34,285 nt of DNA from positions 1 to 34,285 of the forward strand of contig NZ_JBILQK010000040.1 in NCBI RefSeq assembly GCF_044373315.1, read 5' to 3'. Position 1 is the stretch's first letter. Each line of letters opens with the position of its first letter. Under the pieces are notes generated by a model, which was not told the origin of the DNA, made no database searches, and was given only the letters and a program-made list of their open reading frames with translations. Of the stretch, positions 1 through 7,959 are shown piece after piece. The translations under genes and the position numbers were made by a program. The DNA is from JACDQM01 sp044373315. Lineage in GTDB: Bacteria; Pseudomonadota; Gammaproteobacteria; Burkholderiales; Burkholderiaceae_C.

Positions 1-711
1 AAGCGCTACGCCCATCTGTCGACCGGCAACTACAACCCCAAGACGGCGCGCCTGTATACCGACCTGGGCTGCCTGACGGCCGATCCGGATATGACCTCGG
101 ATGTGGACACGGTGTTCCGCCAGCTGGCCTCCTTGTCACGCTTCAAGCCGCCGAAGCGCCTGCTGCTAGCACCCTTCAATATGCACCAGCGCATGATGGA
201 AATGCTGGGCCAGGTGGCTGCAGCTGCACGGGCCGGCTACGCGGCGCGCGTGGTGTTGAAGATCAACGCGCTGACCGATACGGAGATGATCCGCGGGCTG
301 ATCGAAGCCGGACAGGCTGGCGCCAAGATCGACCTGATCGTGCGCGGCGCCTGCATGCTGCCGCCGGGGCTGCCGGGGCAGACCGACAACATCCTGGTGC
401 GCTCGGTGGTCGGCCGCTTTCTGGAGCATTCACGCGTCAGCTACTTCCGCTGGGGTGATGGTGACGACCAGGAGGCGCTGTACCTGTCCAGCGCCGACTG
501 GATGAGCCGCAATATGTTCCGCCGCATCGAGGTGGCCTGGCCGGTGCTCGATCCCAAGCTGCGCCAGCGCGTCATCGACGAGGCACTGCAGCCGTATCTG
601 CATGACGGCCGGGACGCGTGGCAGCTGGGGCCGGACGGGCAGTCGCACCGCATCAGCAGCAGCGGCGCCAGCGCTCAGCAGGCCCTGATGCGACGCTACA
701 GCGGCGATTGA
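1..711 (+). CDS. ppk1: Polyphosphate kinase 1, C-terminal part (5' truncated by window edge)
   Basis: This is the C-terminal 236 residues of a polyphosphate kinase, which reversibly transfers the gamma-phosphate of ATP onto long polyphosphate chains. The reading frame is open from base 1. It begins inside the conserved HLSTGNYN segment (about residues 5-12 here), typical of the PPK1 catalytic C-terminal domain. Further family landmarks are a phospholipase-D-like core (KINALTD, then LIVRGACMLPPG) and the SSADWMSRN and RRIEVAWPV segments near the end. The stop at 709-711 gives a C-terminus of normal extent. The start lies upstream of the window. The gene faces ppx 27 bases downstream, so the two are convergent rather than in the ppk-ppx operon order of E. 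coli. Confidence 0.93.
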   Translation, partial: KRYAHLSTGNYNPKTARLYTDLGCLTADPDMTSDVDTVFRQLASLSRFKPPKRLLLAPFNMHQRMMEMLGQVAAAARAGYAARVVLKINALTDTEMIRGLIEAGQAGAKIDLIVRGACMLPPGLPGQTDNILVRSVVGRFLEHSRVSYFRWGDGDDQEALYLSSADWMSRNMFRRIEVAWPVLDPKLRQRVIDEALQPYLHDGRDAWQLGPDGQSHRISSSGASAQQALMRRYSGD

Positions 712-716
712 GTCAA

Positions 717-736
717 GAGCCGCTTCAAGGCGGCTT
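717..736. terminator. Short hairpin between convergent ppk1 and ppx
   Basis: AGCCGC (718-723) pairs with GCGGCT (730-735) around a 6-base loop, with a possible extra G-T pair outside. It sits in the 27-base gap between two convergent genes, where a bidirectional terminator would be expected. There is no clear T-run on either side, so the call is tentative. Confidence 0.35.
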
Positions 737-738
737 CA

Positions 739-2244
739 TCAGCCGACGAGCAGTCGCAGGTTGAGCGCACTGGTCCTCGACCAGGCATCGACCTCTTCCT
801 GCAGCAGGTAGACGGCGCGTGGCAGCCGCTTGGCCCAGTTGCGGGCCACATGGATGCAGACGCCCTGACGATCGCGCGTCAGCTTGAGTGCCTGCGGGCT
901 GAACTCGGCCCTCGAATGGCAGGCCAGCACGGCCAGGCGCAGGCTCAGCAGCTGCGTCATGAAGCTGGCATCGCCGAATTGGTGTTCCAGCTTGCGCAGG
1001 CCGCCGCGCTGACCCAGGGCCAGCTCGCCCAGCCGGCGCAGCTGGCTTTGCGAGAAGCCCGGCGCGTCCACATGGGCCAGCAGATAGGCGCTGTGACGGT
1101 GGTGGTCGTGGTGCGACACCATCATGCCGATCTCGTGCAGGGCCGCGGCCCAGCCCAGTTCGCGTTGCAGTTCGCGCGCAGCCTGCGGCATCAGCTGCTT
1201 GTAAAGGGAAAGGGACAGGCGGCGCACTCGCTCGGCCTGCAGGCGGTCGACGTCATAGCGCTGCTGCAGCGACGCCACCGAGTGGTCACGCATATCGCCG
1301 CGGCCCGCGTTGCGCTCGGCTTCCAGACGCTCAGCCAGATCGAAGATCACGCCTTGGCGCAGCGCGCCCTTGGCTGGATAGAGCACGGCGATGTCGAAAT
1401 GCGTCAGCAGCGTGTAGAGGATGCACAGGCCGCCGGCCACGACCGCGCGGCGATCATCCTTGAGCCCGGGCAGCTTGAGCTTGTCGATATGACCGGCCTC
1501 CAGGCACTGCTGGATGCACCAGCGCAGCGCTGCCGGCGTGATGCTGCCATCGGTGATTCCATTAGCCGCCAGCAGCTGCGAGACCGCGCCCACCGTGCCC
1601 GAGGAGCCCAGCGCTTCGCGCCAGCGCGAGCGGTCGAACAACGACAGCGCTTCCTCAAGCTCAGCACCTGCCGCGACCTGCGCGGCGCGGAAAGCCTCCG
1701 GGGTGTAGCGGCCATCAGGGAAAAAGCGCATCGACAGGCTGACGCTGCCGACCTGGAAAGATTCGGCCAGCTGCGGCTGGCGCCCCTGGCCCAGGATCAT
1801 CTCGGTGGAACGGCCGCCGATGTCGATCACCAGGCGCGGCTGCTCGGAGGCTTGAAGGCGCGCCACGCCGGCGTAGATCAGGCGGGCCTCTTCGCGGCCG
1901 GAGATGACTTCAATCGGGAAGCCGAGCGTTTTCTCGGCGCGGCGCAGGAAGGCGTCGCGGTTGCGCGCCTCGCGCAGCGTCTGCGTGGCGACCGCGCGCA
2001 CGCGCTCGGGTGGCACGCCCTTTAGGTGGCCGGCAAAGCGCGCCAGGCAGGCCAGCCCGCGCTGGCTGGCCTCTTCCGTCAGCAGGCCCTGCTCATCGAG
2101 ACCCGCCCCCAGCCGCACGGTTTCCTTCAGATACTCCAGCCGCTTGTATTGGCCCCGGTGCAACTGGGCGAGTTCGAGGCGAAAGCTGTTGGAGCCGATG
2201 TCGATGGCAGCCAGCGGCGCCGCGGAGGAGACGGTGGAAAGCAT
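739..2244 (-). CDS. ppx: Exopolyphosphatase, Ppx/GppA family
   Basis: The 501-residue protein belongs to the Ppx/GppA phosphatases, cytoplasmic enzymes that remove terminal phosphates from polyphosphate (Ppx) or hydrolyse pppGpp (GppA). Visible landmarks are the N-terminal phosphate-binding loop AIDIGSNSFRL (about 13-23), the second loop DIGGRSTEMI (about 140-150), the SSGTVGAV stretch, and a C-terminal HD-like helical region with HEIGMMVSHHDHHRHS. Length is close to E. coli Ppx (about 510). The start at 2244 places the first motif at the usual distance. Convergence with ppk1 favours Ppx over GppA, although family members can act on both substrates. The dienelactone-hydrolase-like gene is divergent, 115 bases away. 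Confidence 0.93.
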   Translation of the reverse strand: MLSTVSSAAPLAAIDIGSNSFRLELAQLHRGQYKRLEYLKETVRLGAGLDEQGLLTEEASQRGLACLARFAGHLKGVPPERVRAVATQTLREARNRDAFLRRAEKTLGFPIEVISGREEARLIYAGVARLQASEQPRLVIDIGGRSTEMILGQGRQPQLAESFQVGSVSLSMRFFPDGRYTPEAFRAAQVAAGAELEEALSLFDRSRWREALGSSGTVGAVSQLLAANGITDGSITPAALRWCIQQCLEAGHIDKLKLPGLKDDRRAVVAGGLCILYTLLTHFDIAVLYPAKGALRQGVIFDLAERLEAERNAGRGDMRDHSVASLQQRYDVDRLQAERVRRLSLSLYKQLMPQAARELQRELGWAAALHEIGMMVSHHDHHRHSAYLLAHVDAPGFSQSQLRRLGELALGQRGGLRKLEHQFGDASFMTQLLSLRLAVLACHSRAEFSPQALKLTRDRQGVCIHVARNWAKRLPRAVYLLQEEVDAWSRTSALNLRLLVG

Positions 2245-2298
2245 GCCCGCATTGTCGGTGGAAAAGCGTCAGCTCCGGCACTGCTTGGCGCAGCTGCC

Positions 2299-2304
2299 TA
2301 GAAT
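2299..2304 (+). promoter_or_regulatory. Candidate -10 box TAGAAT upstream of the dienelactone-hydrolase-like gene
   Basis: TAGAAT lies in the 115-base divergent gap between ppx and the hydrolase, 55 bases before the ATG at 2360. The same hexamer precedes uvrD. No convincing -35 was seen. Confidence 0.35.
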
Positions 2305-2359
2305 CCAACGGTCCGGGCAGTCTGCCGGTTTCGTCCATGAACACCGCAAGGAGCGCGAG

Positions 2360-3232
2360 ATGATCAATGAGGAGTTGAACAGCCTGGTCCCAGGCCGAGA
2401 CTTCAGTCGCCGCACGTTCGTCCAGACAGCGGTTGGCAGCGGCTTCGCGGCCGCGGTGCTGCCGGTGGCGGCCAGCACCATCAAGACCGATGCGCAGGGC
2501 CTGGAAGCCGGCGAGGTGATGATTCCGGTCGGCGACTTCAAGATGCCGGCCTACCGCGCCATGCCTGCTGGCGGCAAGAATCTGCCGGTGGTGCTGGTGA
2601 TCAGCGAGATCTTCGGCGTGCATGAGCACATCGCCGATGTGGCGCGCCGCTTCGCCAAGCTGGGCTATATGGCGATCGCGCCCGAGATGTTCGTGCGCCA
2701 GGGCGATGCCGGTTCCTATGGTGAGGTCGCCAAGCTGGTGGCCGAGGTCATCTCCAAGGTGCCCGACGAGCAGGTGATGGCTGATCTGGATGCCAGCGTC
2801 GCCTGGGCCAAGACGCAGGGTGCCGATGTCTCCCGGCTGGGCGTCACCGGCTTCTGCTGGGGCGGACGCATCACCTGGCTGTATGCCGCGCACAACCCGG
2901 CCGTGAAGGCCGGTGTGGCATGGTACGGCCGCCTCGTCGGCAACAGCACGCCGCTGACGCCGCGCCATCCGGTGGATGTGGCCGGCCGCATTGCCGGCCC
3001 GGTGCTGGGCCTGTATGGCGGCCAGGACCCCGGCATCCCGCTTGACACGGTTGATAAGATGAAAACTGCTCTGAACCAAGGCTCCGCAGCTGCCAAGCGT
3101 AGTGAGTTCCACATCTACGCCGACGCGCCGCATGCCTTCCATGCCGACTACCGCCCCAGCTATCGCAAGGATGCGGCTGAAGACGGCTGGAAGCGTTGCA
3201 CCGCCTGGTTCAAGGCAAACGGCCTGGCCTGA
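2360..3232 (+). CDS. Dienelactone hydrolase family protein with twin-arginine signal
   Basis: A 290-residue alpha/beta hydrolase of the dienelactone hydrolase (carboxymethylenebutenolidase) family. The catalytic triad is readable: nucleophile Cys166 in GFCWGGR, Asp223 in GGQDPG and His258 in DAPHAFHADYR. The N-terminus carries SRRTFV (Arg17-Arg18) followed by a hydrophobic stretch ending VAAS, a typical Tat signal, so the enzyme is probably exported folded to the periplasm. The start at 2360 is supported by AAGGAGC a few bases upstream. The frame stays open further 5', but that extension overlaps ppx antisense. The substrate cannot be told from sequence, since the family acts on many lactones and esters beyond dienelactone. 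A terminator hairpin follows at 3279, so it is probably a single-gene transcript. Confidence 0.88.
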   Translation: MINEELNSLVPGRDFSRRTFVQTAVGSGFAAAVLPVAASTIKTDAQGLEAGEVMIPVGDFKMPAYRAMPAGGKNLPVVLVISEIFGVHEHIADVARRFAKLGYMAIAPEMFVRQGDAGSYGEVAKLVAEVISKVPDEQVMADLDASVAWAKTQGADVSRLGVTGFCWGGRITWLYAAHNPAVKAGVAWYGRLVGNSTPLTPRHPVDVAGRIAGPVLGLYGGQDPGIPLDTVDKMKTALNQGSAAAKRSEFHIYADAPHAFHADYRPSYRKDAAEDGWKRCTAWFKANGLA

Positions 3233-3278
3233 CGGCGAGTCGGGGCCGGGCTGCTGAAGCCACAGGGCTGATGAACAG

Positions 3279-3307
3279 ACCGCGCCATTTGGGCGCGGTT
3301 TGTCTTT
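3279..3307 (+). terminator. Intrinsic terminator after the dienelactone-hydrolase-like gene
   Basis: ACCGCGCC (3279-3286) pairs perfectly with GGCGCGGT (3292-3299) around a 5-base loop, followed by TTGTCTTT. It lies 46 bases after the stop and just before the ZIP gene start, consistent with factor-independent termination. Confidence 0.75.
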
Positions 3308-3326
3308 GCGGCCGAACAGGATGCCT

Positions 3327-4097
3327 ATGACTCTTTTGTATATCGTGCTGACGACCTTCGCGGGCGGCCTGCTGTCCGTGCTGATCGCGGCCAGTTTGAC
3401 CGTCGGCCTGCTGGGTCGCCTTGTCAAGAACCTGGTGAGCCTGTCGACTGGCGTGCTGCTTGGCACCGCGCTGCTGCATGTGCTGCCCGAAGCCTTTGAA
3501 GGCCAGGCCAGTTCGCATGAGCTGTTCCTGACGCTGCTGGGCGGCCTGCTGTTTTTCTTCCTGCTGGAGAAGGCCGAGCTGTACCGCCACACCCATCATC
3601 ACGAGGGCGATGGCCATCATCACCATCACCATTTCGACACGCAGCAGGCCGGGCGTGGCGGCATGTCGGTGCTGGTGGGCGACAGCATCCACAATTTCTG
3701 CGACGGCGTGATCATCGCGGCGGCCTTTCTGGCCGACACGCATCTGGGTTTCGTCACCGCGATGGCCATCGTGGCGCACGAGATTCCGCAGGAGGTGGGT
3801 GACTACATCGTGTTGCTGAACGCCGGTTTCAGCCGCGCGCGCGCCTTGCTCTACAACGCGATCTCCGGCCTGGCGGCGGTGCTGGGCGGGGTGTTGGGCT
3901 ATTTTGTCGTCGGCCCCTGGGAATCGCTGTTCCCCTACCTGCTGGTGGTGGCGTCAAGCAGCTTTGTCTATGTGGCGGTGGCCGACCTGATCCCGCAGTT
4001 GCAACGCCGTCTGCCTTGGCGCGACACGATCGCACAGCTGGCCTGGCTGGGCGCCGGTCTCGCCCTTGTTTCCCTCCTCGTGAACAGCAGTCACTGA
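3327..4097 (+). CDS. ZIP family divalent metal transporter
   Basis: A 256-residue inner-membrane protein of the ZIP family, which moves zinc or other divalent metals into the cytoplasm. Diagnostic motifs are HNFCDG (His122-Asp126) in transmembrane helix 4 and HEIPQEVGD (from His151) in helix 5, which form the binuclear metal site of the family. Between helices 3 and 4 lies a His-rich loop (HTHHHEGDGHHHHHH) expected to bind metal. About eight hydrophobic segments are visible. ATG 3327 was chosen because AGG at 3318-3320 is correctly spaced. ATG 3321 and TTG 3300 are in frame but lie too close to, or inside, the preceding terminator. Which metal is carried cannot be told. Confidence 0.9.
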   Translation: MTLLYIVLTTFAGGLLSVLIAASLTVGLLGRLVKNLVSLSTGVLLGTALLHVLPEAFEGQASSHELFLTLLGGLLFFFLLEKAELYRHTHHHEGDGHHHHHHFDTQQAGRGGMSVLVGDSIHNFCDGVIIAAAFLADTHLGFVTAMAIVAHEIPQEVGDYIVLLNAGFSRARALLYNAISGLAAVLGGVLGYFVVGPWESLFPYLLVVASSSFVYVAVADLIPQLQRRLPWRDTIAQLAWLGAGLALVSLLVNSSH

Positions 4098-4106
4098 GCC
4101 CGGACA

Positions 4107-4132
4107 CACGACAGGCCCTGCGGCCTGTCGTG
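4107..4132 (+). terminator. Strong hairpin after the ZIP gene
   Basis: CACGACAGGCC (4107-4117) pairs perfectly with GGCCTGTCGTG (4122-4132) around the tetraloop CTGC. It starts 10 bases after the ZIP stop. The stem is strong but no T-run follows, so it may be a Rho-assisted terminator or an mRNA-end stabiliser. Confidence 0.5.
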
Positions 4133-4173
4133 CGCCTGGCGGAGGCCTGACCGCCTACGAGCGGACGGGCTGA

Positions 4174-4276
4174 TACGGTCTCGCCTTCGAGCGCATGACT
4201 TCGTTGGTTCGCCTTGCCGTGCCAAAGCACTGTCTGAGGCTTCCGGCCTCGTCCTGCGCTTGAAGGCGAAACCGTA
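4174..4276. repeat. 103-base structured inverted repeat in the ZIP/usp intergenic region
   Basis: Arms at 4174-4194 and 4256-4276 are 21 bases each and complementary except at two positions. The sequence between them can form further small hairpins (GTGC/GCAC around 4219-4230, GAGGC/GCCTC at 4236-4240 and 4246-4250). The gap from 4098 to 4398 contains no convincing gene: only this element, the hairpin at 4107 and the terminator at 4345. No target-site duplication flanks the arms and no other copy was seen in the window. It may be a REP-like element, a structured RNA, or a remnant of a small mobile element. Confidence 0.5.
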
Positions 4277-4342
4277 TGGGCTGCTCGCGGAAAGGTCCTG
4301 CGGCCGGTGACTTGCCCCGGGCCTATGTTCTTCCTGCCAACG

Positions 4343-4369
4343 AAAAGGGCCAGGTCTTGCCTGGCCCTT
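4343..4369 (-). terminator. Intrinsic terminator of the universal stress protein gene
   Basis: On the minus strand AAGGGCCAGG (4369-4360) pairs with CCTGGCCCTT (4354-4345) around a 5-base loop and is followed by TTTT. It lies 30 bases after the stop of the universal stress gene. Confidence 0.8.
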
Positions 4370-4398
4370 CCTCATGGCTGAAAACGAATGCAGCGCTG

Positions 4399-4833
4399 TC
4401 AGCGCACCACCAGCACCGGGATCGTGCTGTGGGTCAGCAGCTTCTGGGTTTCGCTGCCCAGCAGCAGGGCCTGGACGCCGCGGCGGCCGTGCGAGGCCAT
4501 CACGACCAGATCGGCCTGCTTGTCCTTGACGTGGTCAATGATGGCTTCCCAGGCGTGCACGGCTTCGACGGTATGGCCTTCGCAAGGCACGCCGGCAGCC
4601 TGTGCCGCGGCCAGCACGGCCTTGATGCGGCCGCCTGCGATGCGCTCCTGCGCGTCGAAGAACTCCTGCGGCGGAGTCGGCTGCATCTCCGACACCGCGC
4701 TGTAGGGGAAGGGTTCCTTGACGCTGATGGCGAACAGCTGGGCGCCATGCGTCTTGGCCATCTCGATGGCCGTGGTGACAGCCTTGCTGGTGATTTCGGA
4801 TCCGTCGGTCGGGATCACGATGCGCTTGAACAT
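4399..4833 (-). CDS. Universal stress protein, UspA family
   Basis: A single-domain 144-residue UspA-fold cytoplasmic protein, typical of stress, starvation or hypoxia responses. It starts MFKRIVIPTDGSE, the family N-terminus with the conserved Asp of the nucleotide pocket. It ends with the ATP-binding-type signature ASHGRRGVQALLLGSET and HSTIPVLVVR. The first Gly of the G-2x-G-9x-G-S motif is Ala here, a common and tolerated change. GGAG is well placed before the ATG at 4833. An intrinsic terminator follows, and no gene immediately upstream reads in the same direction within an operon-like distance (87 bases to the sulfurtransferase stop). The exact stress role cannot be told. Confidence 0.92.
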   Translation of the reverse strand: MFKRIVIPTDGSEITSKAVTTAIEMAKTHGAQLFAISVKEPFPYSAVSEMQPTPPQEFFDAQERIAGGRIKAVLAAAQAAGVPCEGHTVEAVHAWEAIIDHVKDKQADLVVMASHGRRGVQALLLGSETQKLLTHSTIPVLVVR

Positions 4834-4920
4834 GCGGGCTCTCCTCGGTTGTGGCCCGTGAGTCGGGCTGTGTGTCGAATCTTGCCCGCCTGCTGGAAAC
4901 GCGTCTTGCGCAATATCAAG

Positions 4921-5778
4921 TCAGCCCGTGGCGATGGGGCGGGTCGGGTCGCTGGACCACTCGCTCCAGGAGCCGGCGTAGAGTGTGCCGAGGCCCAGAC
5001 CGGCATGCGCCATGGCCAGCAGGTTGTGGCAGGCGGTGACGCCCGAGCCGCATTGGTGGACCACATCGGCAGCGGCATACGGGGCGATCATTGGCTCGAA
5101 CGCGGCACGCAGCTCAGCAGCGGGCTTGAAGCGACCTTGCGGATTCAGGTTGCCCGCGAAGGCGCGGTTGCTGGCGCCGGGGATGTGGCCGGCCTTGGTG
5201 TCCAGCGGCTCCACTTCGCCGCGAAAGCGCTCGGCGGCGCGGGCGTCGATCAAGCGCAGGCGGCCGAGACGGCGCTGCAATGCATCGGCGCTGATGCTGT
5301 CGACCAGCGGCGTGCCAGGCACGAAGGCACTGGGATGGGGCGGTGTGGGCAGTTCGCTGCTGAGGGCGCCGCCGGCGTCCCGCCAGGCTTGCAGACCGCC
5401 GTCGAGCACGGCAACAGCAGCATGCCCCAGCCAGTGCAGCATCCACCAGGCACGTGCGCCATACATGCCGCCTTGGGCGTCGTAGCAGATCACCTGCGTG
5501 CGTGCGTGCAGACCCAGGGAGGCCATACGGTCGGCGAACGCCTCGCGGCTCGGCAGCGGGTGGCGTCCGTTGCGGCCGGTCTTCGGCGCGCTGAGGTCGC
5601 GGTCCAGGTGCATGTAGTGCGCGCCTGGCAGATGGCCGCTTGCATAAGCCTGCGCGCCGGCTTCGGTGTTTGCCAGGTCGAAACTGAGGTCGAGCAGCAG
5701 CAGGGGCTGTCCGGCGTCGATCAGGGCCTGCAGTTGCTGCGCGCTGATCAGGGTCTGATAGGAGGACTGTGTTGTCAT
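4921..5778 (-). CDS. sseA: 3-mercaptopyruvate sulfurtransferase (double rhodanese domain)
   Basis: A 285-residue tandem-rhodanese protein, close to E. coli SseA in length. It transfers sulfur from 3-mercaptopyruvate to thiol or cyanide acceptors in the cytoplasm. The inactive N-terminal rhodanese domain includes YASGHLPGAHYMHLDRDLS and CYDAQGGMYGARAWWML. The catalytic C-terminal domain has the active-site loop CGSGVTA (Cys243), the mercaptopyruvate-type signature rather than CRKGVTA of thiosulfate sulfurtransferases. Its ATG (5778-5776) overlaps the stop of the EamA transporter gene as ATGA, so the two are translationally coupled. Whether transport and sulfur transfer share a substrate is unknown. 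Confidence 0.9.
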   Translation of the reverse strand: MTTQSSYQTLISAQQLQALIDAGQPLLLLDLSFDLANTEAGAQAYASGHLPGAHYMHLDRDLSAPKTGRNGRHPLPSREAFADRMASLGLHARTQVICYDAQGGMYGARAWWMLHWLGHAAVAVLDGGLQAWRDAGGALSSELPTPPHPSAFVPGTPLVDSISADALQRRLGRLRLIDARAAERFRGEVEPLDTKAGHIPGASNRAFAGNLNPQGRFKPAAELRAAFEPMIAPYAAADVVHQCGSGVTACHNLLAMAHAGLGLGTLYAGSWSEWSSDPTRPIATG

Positions 5779-6668
5779 GAGTCGGTCACCGAGTGTTGGC
5801 TGTCCTTGGGGGTGGCGCGGCTGCGCAGCAGGGTAGCGCCGAGGCCGGCGCCCACGATCAGCAGGATGCCGGCCAGCGCTGAAAGCGAAAGTTTGTCCTG
5901 GAACAGCAGCACGCCGTACATCACCGCGAACACGATGCCCAGGTATTGCAGGCTGGCATTGACCAGCGGCGAGCCTCGGCCGTAGGCGCGCGTCATCATC
6001 AGTTGCGCCAGCGTGGCCAGCACGCCGACCGCCAGCAGCAGCGCTGCGCCGTGCAAGCTGTGGGAATGCCATTGGCCCAGCGCGGTGTTCATCAGCGCGC
6101 CGGCAATGGCTCCGCCCAGCGAGAAGTAGAAGACGATGCGGTACTCGGGCTCGCCGGCGCGGCCCAGCGTCGTCACCTGCAGATAGGCCATGGCTGACAG
6201 CATGCCGGACAGCAGGCCGGCCAGGCCGTGCCAGAGCTGCTGCTGCTCCATGGTCGGGCGCAGCACCAGCGCGACACCGGCAAAGCCCAGCAGCACAGCG
6301 GCCACCAGTCGTGGATCGACCCGGCGGCTGCCCAGCATGACCGCGCCGCCGATCAGGAACAGCGCCATCCAGACCGAGGACATGTAGTTCAACGTCATCG
6401 CTGTGGCCAAGGGCAGGTTGGCAATCGAATAGAACCACAGCGACAGCGCACTGACCCCGCTGAGGCTGCGCCAGAAGTGCATGGCCGGCACCCGGGTGGC
6501 GAGGGTCAGGCCTTGCCAGCGCGCCAGCAGGCCCATCATCAGCACGCCGATCAGGCCGCGGTACATCACGATCTCGCCGGTGTCGTAGAACTCCGACGCC
6601 AGCTTGACGCACACCCCCATGGTGGCGAACAGGAAGCTGGCGGCAATCATCAGGACGGGCGCGGACAT
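5775..6668 (-). CDS. EamA-family (drug/metabolite superfamily) transporter
   Basis: A 297-residue integral membrane protein with about ten hydrophobic helices arranged as two EamA repeats. Examples are MIAASFLFATMGVCVKLASEF at the start of repeat one and GLLSGMLSAMAYLQVTTLGR at the start of repeat two. Such proteins export metabolites, and the substrate is not predictable. The start at 6668 gives the usual short cytoplasmic N-terminus. A longer open frame runs to 6791 but would cross the terminator hairpin of the next gene. It overlaps the downstream sulfurtransferase start by four bases (ATGA), giving a two-gene operon. Confidence 0.87.
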   Translation of the reverse strand: MSAPVLMIAASFLFATMGVCVKLASEFYDTGEIVMYRGLIGVLMMGLLARWQGLTLATRVPAMHFWRSLSGVSALSLWFYSIANLPLATAMTLNYMSSVWMALFLIGGAVMLGSRRVDPRLVAAVLLGFAGVALVLRPTMEQQQLWHGLAGLLSGMLSAMAYLQVTTLGRAGEPEYRIVFYFSLGGAIAGALMNTALGQWHSHSLHGAALLLAVGVLATLAQLMMTRAYGRGSPLVNASLQYLGIVFAVMYGVLLFQDKLSLSALAGILLIVGAGLGATLLRSRATPKDSQHSVTDS

Positions 6669-6690
6669 GGGGCCGATTGTGGCCCGGCCA

Positions 6691-6730
6691 AAAACAAACG
6701 CCCCGCTGGCAGCTGCCATGCGGGGCGTTT
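6691..6730 (-). terminator. Intrinsic terminator of the Rieske oxygenase gene
   Basis: On the minus strand AAACGCCCCG (6730-6721) pairs with CGGGGCGTTT (6705-6696) and is followed by GTTTTT. The 15-base loop contains a GGCAGCTGCC palindrome that can extend the structure. It begins 28 bases after the gene's stop. Confidence 0.85.
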
Positions 6731-6757
6731 GGAGACTGTGGCGATTGCGCGCCGGTC

Positions 6758-7870
6758 TCAGCCTTTGAAGTTCATCTTGCGGCGATACCACTCGTGGAAA
6801 TGCTGCATGCCGTCCTCCATCGGGCTCTGGTAGGGTCCGACCTCGTTGTCGCCGCGCTGCATCAGGGCTTTGCGGCCGGCGTCCATGCGTTCAGCGATCT
6901 CGTCGTCCTCGATACAGGTTTCCATGTAGGCGGCCTGCTGGGCTTCGACGAAATCGCGCTCGAAGGCGGCGATCTCTTCCGGGTAATAGAACTCCACCCG
7001 GTTCAGCGTCTTGTCAGGGCTGATCGGGTGCAGCGTCGAGACAGTGAGTACATGCGGATACCACTCCACCATGATGTGCGGGTAGTAGGTCAGCCAGATC
7101 GCGCCGCGCTCGGGCAGCTTGCCTTCGCGGTACTTCAGCAGGGCGTCGTGCCAGCGCTGGTAGGTGGGCGAGCCGGGACGGCCAAAGCCCGATGACACGC
7201 CGACGGTCTGCACCGAGTAGTTCTCCTCGAATTCCCACTTCAGGTCGTCGCAGGTGACGAACTGGCCCAGACCCGGATGGAAGGGGCCGACGTGGTAGTC
7301 CTCCAGATAGACCTCGATGAAGGTCTTCCAGTTGTAGTTGCACTCGTGCAGCTCGACTTTGTCCAGCACATAGCCCGAGAAATCCAGCTCGGCGGCCGGC
7401 CCCAGCTTGGCCAGGCTGCCTGCCACGTCATGGCCGTTGTCCTCGAACAGCAGGCCGTTCCACTCGCGCAGCTTGTAGTTGTTGAGGTTCAGGCAGGGGT
7501 CTTCGGCAAAGTGCGGCGCGCCGATCAGCTTGCCTTCCAGGCCATAGGTCCAGCGATGCAGCGGGCAGACGATGCTGTTCTTCGTGTTGCCTCGCCCACG
7601 CAGCATCAAGGCCTGGCGATGGCGGCAGACATTCGAGATCAGCTGGATGCCGTTTGGCGTGCGTACCAGCGCGCGGCCCTCGCCTTCGTGGGGCAGGGCG
7701 TAGTAGTCGCCAACCTCGGGCACGGCCAGTGCGTGTCCAAGGTAGCGCGGACCAGGTCGGAAGATTTGCTCGAGTTCCTTGCGGAACAGGGCCTCATCGA
7801 AATAGGAAGTAACAGGCAGCTGGGTCGAGCTGCGTTCAAGCGCCGAGAGAGTGATGCTCAGGTCGGACAT
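6758..7870 (-). CDS. Rieske non-heme iron oxygenase, alpha-subunit type
   Basis: A 370-residue aromatic-ring-hydroxylating dioxygenase alpha-subunit-like protein. The Rieske [2Fe-2S] ligands are Cys82-x-His84 (CRHRQ) and Cys102-x2-His105 (CPLH). The mononuclear iron site has His193 and His198 in EDYHVGPFH; the third carboxylate is probably in the C-terminal EDDEIAERM stretch. No beta-subunit, ferredoxin or reductase gene lies beside it, so electrons must come from elsewhere. The family includes ring hydroxylases and quaternary-amine monooxygenases (choline, carnitine, glycine betaine types), and I cannot choose a substrate. The start MSDLSITLS at 7870 was preferred to an in-frame upstream ATG at 7903. 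Upstream is the small RNA candidate. Confidence 0.88.
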   Translation of the reverse strand: MSDLSITLSALERSSTQLPVTSYFDEALFRKELEQIFRPGPRYLGHALAVPEVGDYYALPHEGEGRALVRTPNGIQLISNVCRHRQALMLRGRGNTKNSIVCPLHRWTYGLEGKLIGAPHFAEDPCLNLNNYKLREWNGLLFEDNGHDVAGSLAKLGPAAELDFSGYVLDKVELHECNYNWKTFIEVYLEDYHVGPFHPGLGQFVTCDDLKWEFEENYSVQTVGVSSGFGRPGSPTYQRWHDALLKYREGKLPERGAIWLTYYPHIMVEWYPHVLTVSTLHPISPDKTLNRVEFYYPEEIAAFERDFVEAQQAAYMETCIEDDEIAERMDAGRKALMQRGDNEVGPYQSPMEDGMQHFHEWYRRKMNFKG

Positions 7871-7959
7871 GATCCAAGAGGGTCTCCAAGAAACCAATGT
7901 CAACCCCCCGGCGGCCGTTGTCGCTGGCTGGAGGCTGCAGCGCGGAGCCGGGTTTGTGT

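Noticed and set aside
1904..2359. 5' extension of the dienelactone-hydrolase-like reading frame
   Set aside because: The frame is open only because it runs antisense to ppx. The Tat signal and ribosome binding site place the start at 2360.
2093..3592. Long minus-strand frame (499 residues) opposite the hydrolase and ZIP genes
   Set aside because: It has no recognisable domain, is His/Arg/Ala rich as expected for antisense of GC-rich coding DNA, and overlaps well-supported genes and a terminator.
4174..4276. Integron attC site
   Set aside because: The arms lack the conserved GTTRRRY and RYYYAAC ends, and no integrase or cassette is nearby.
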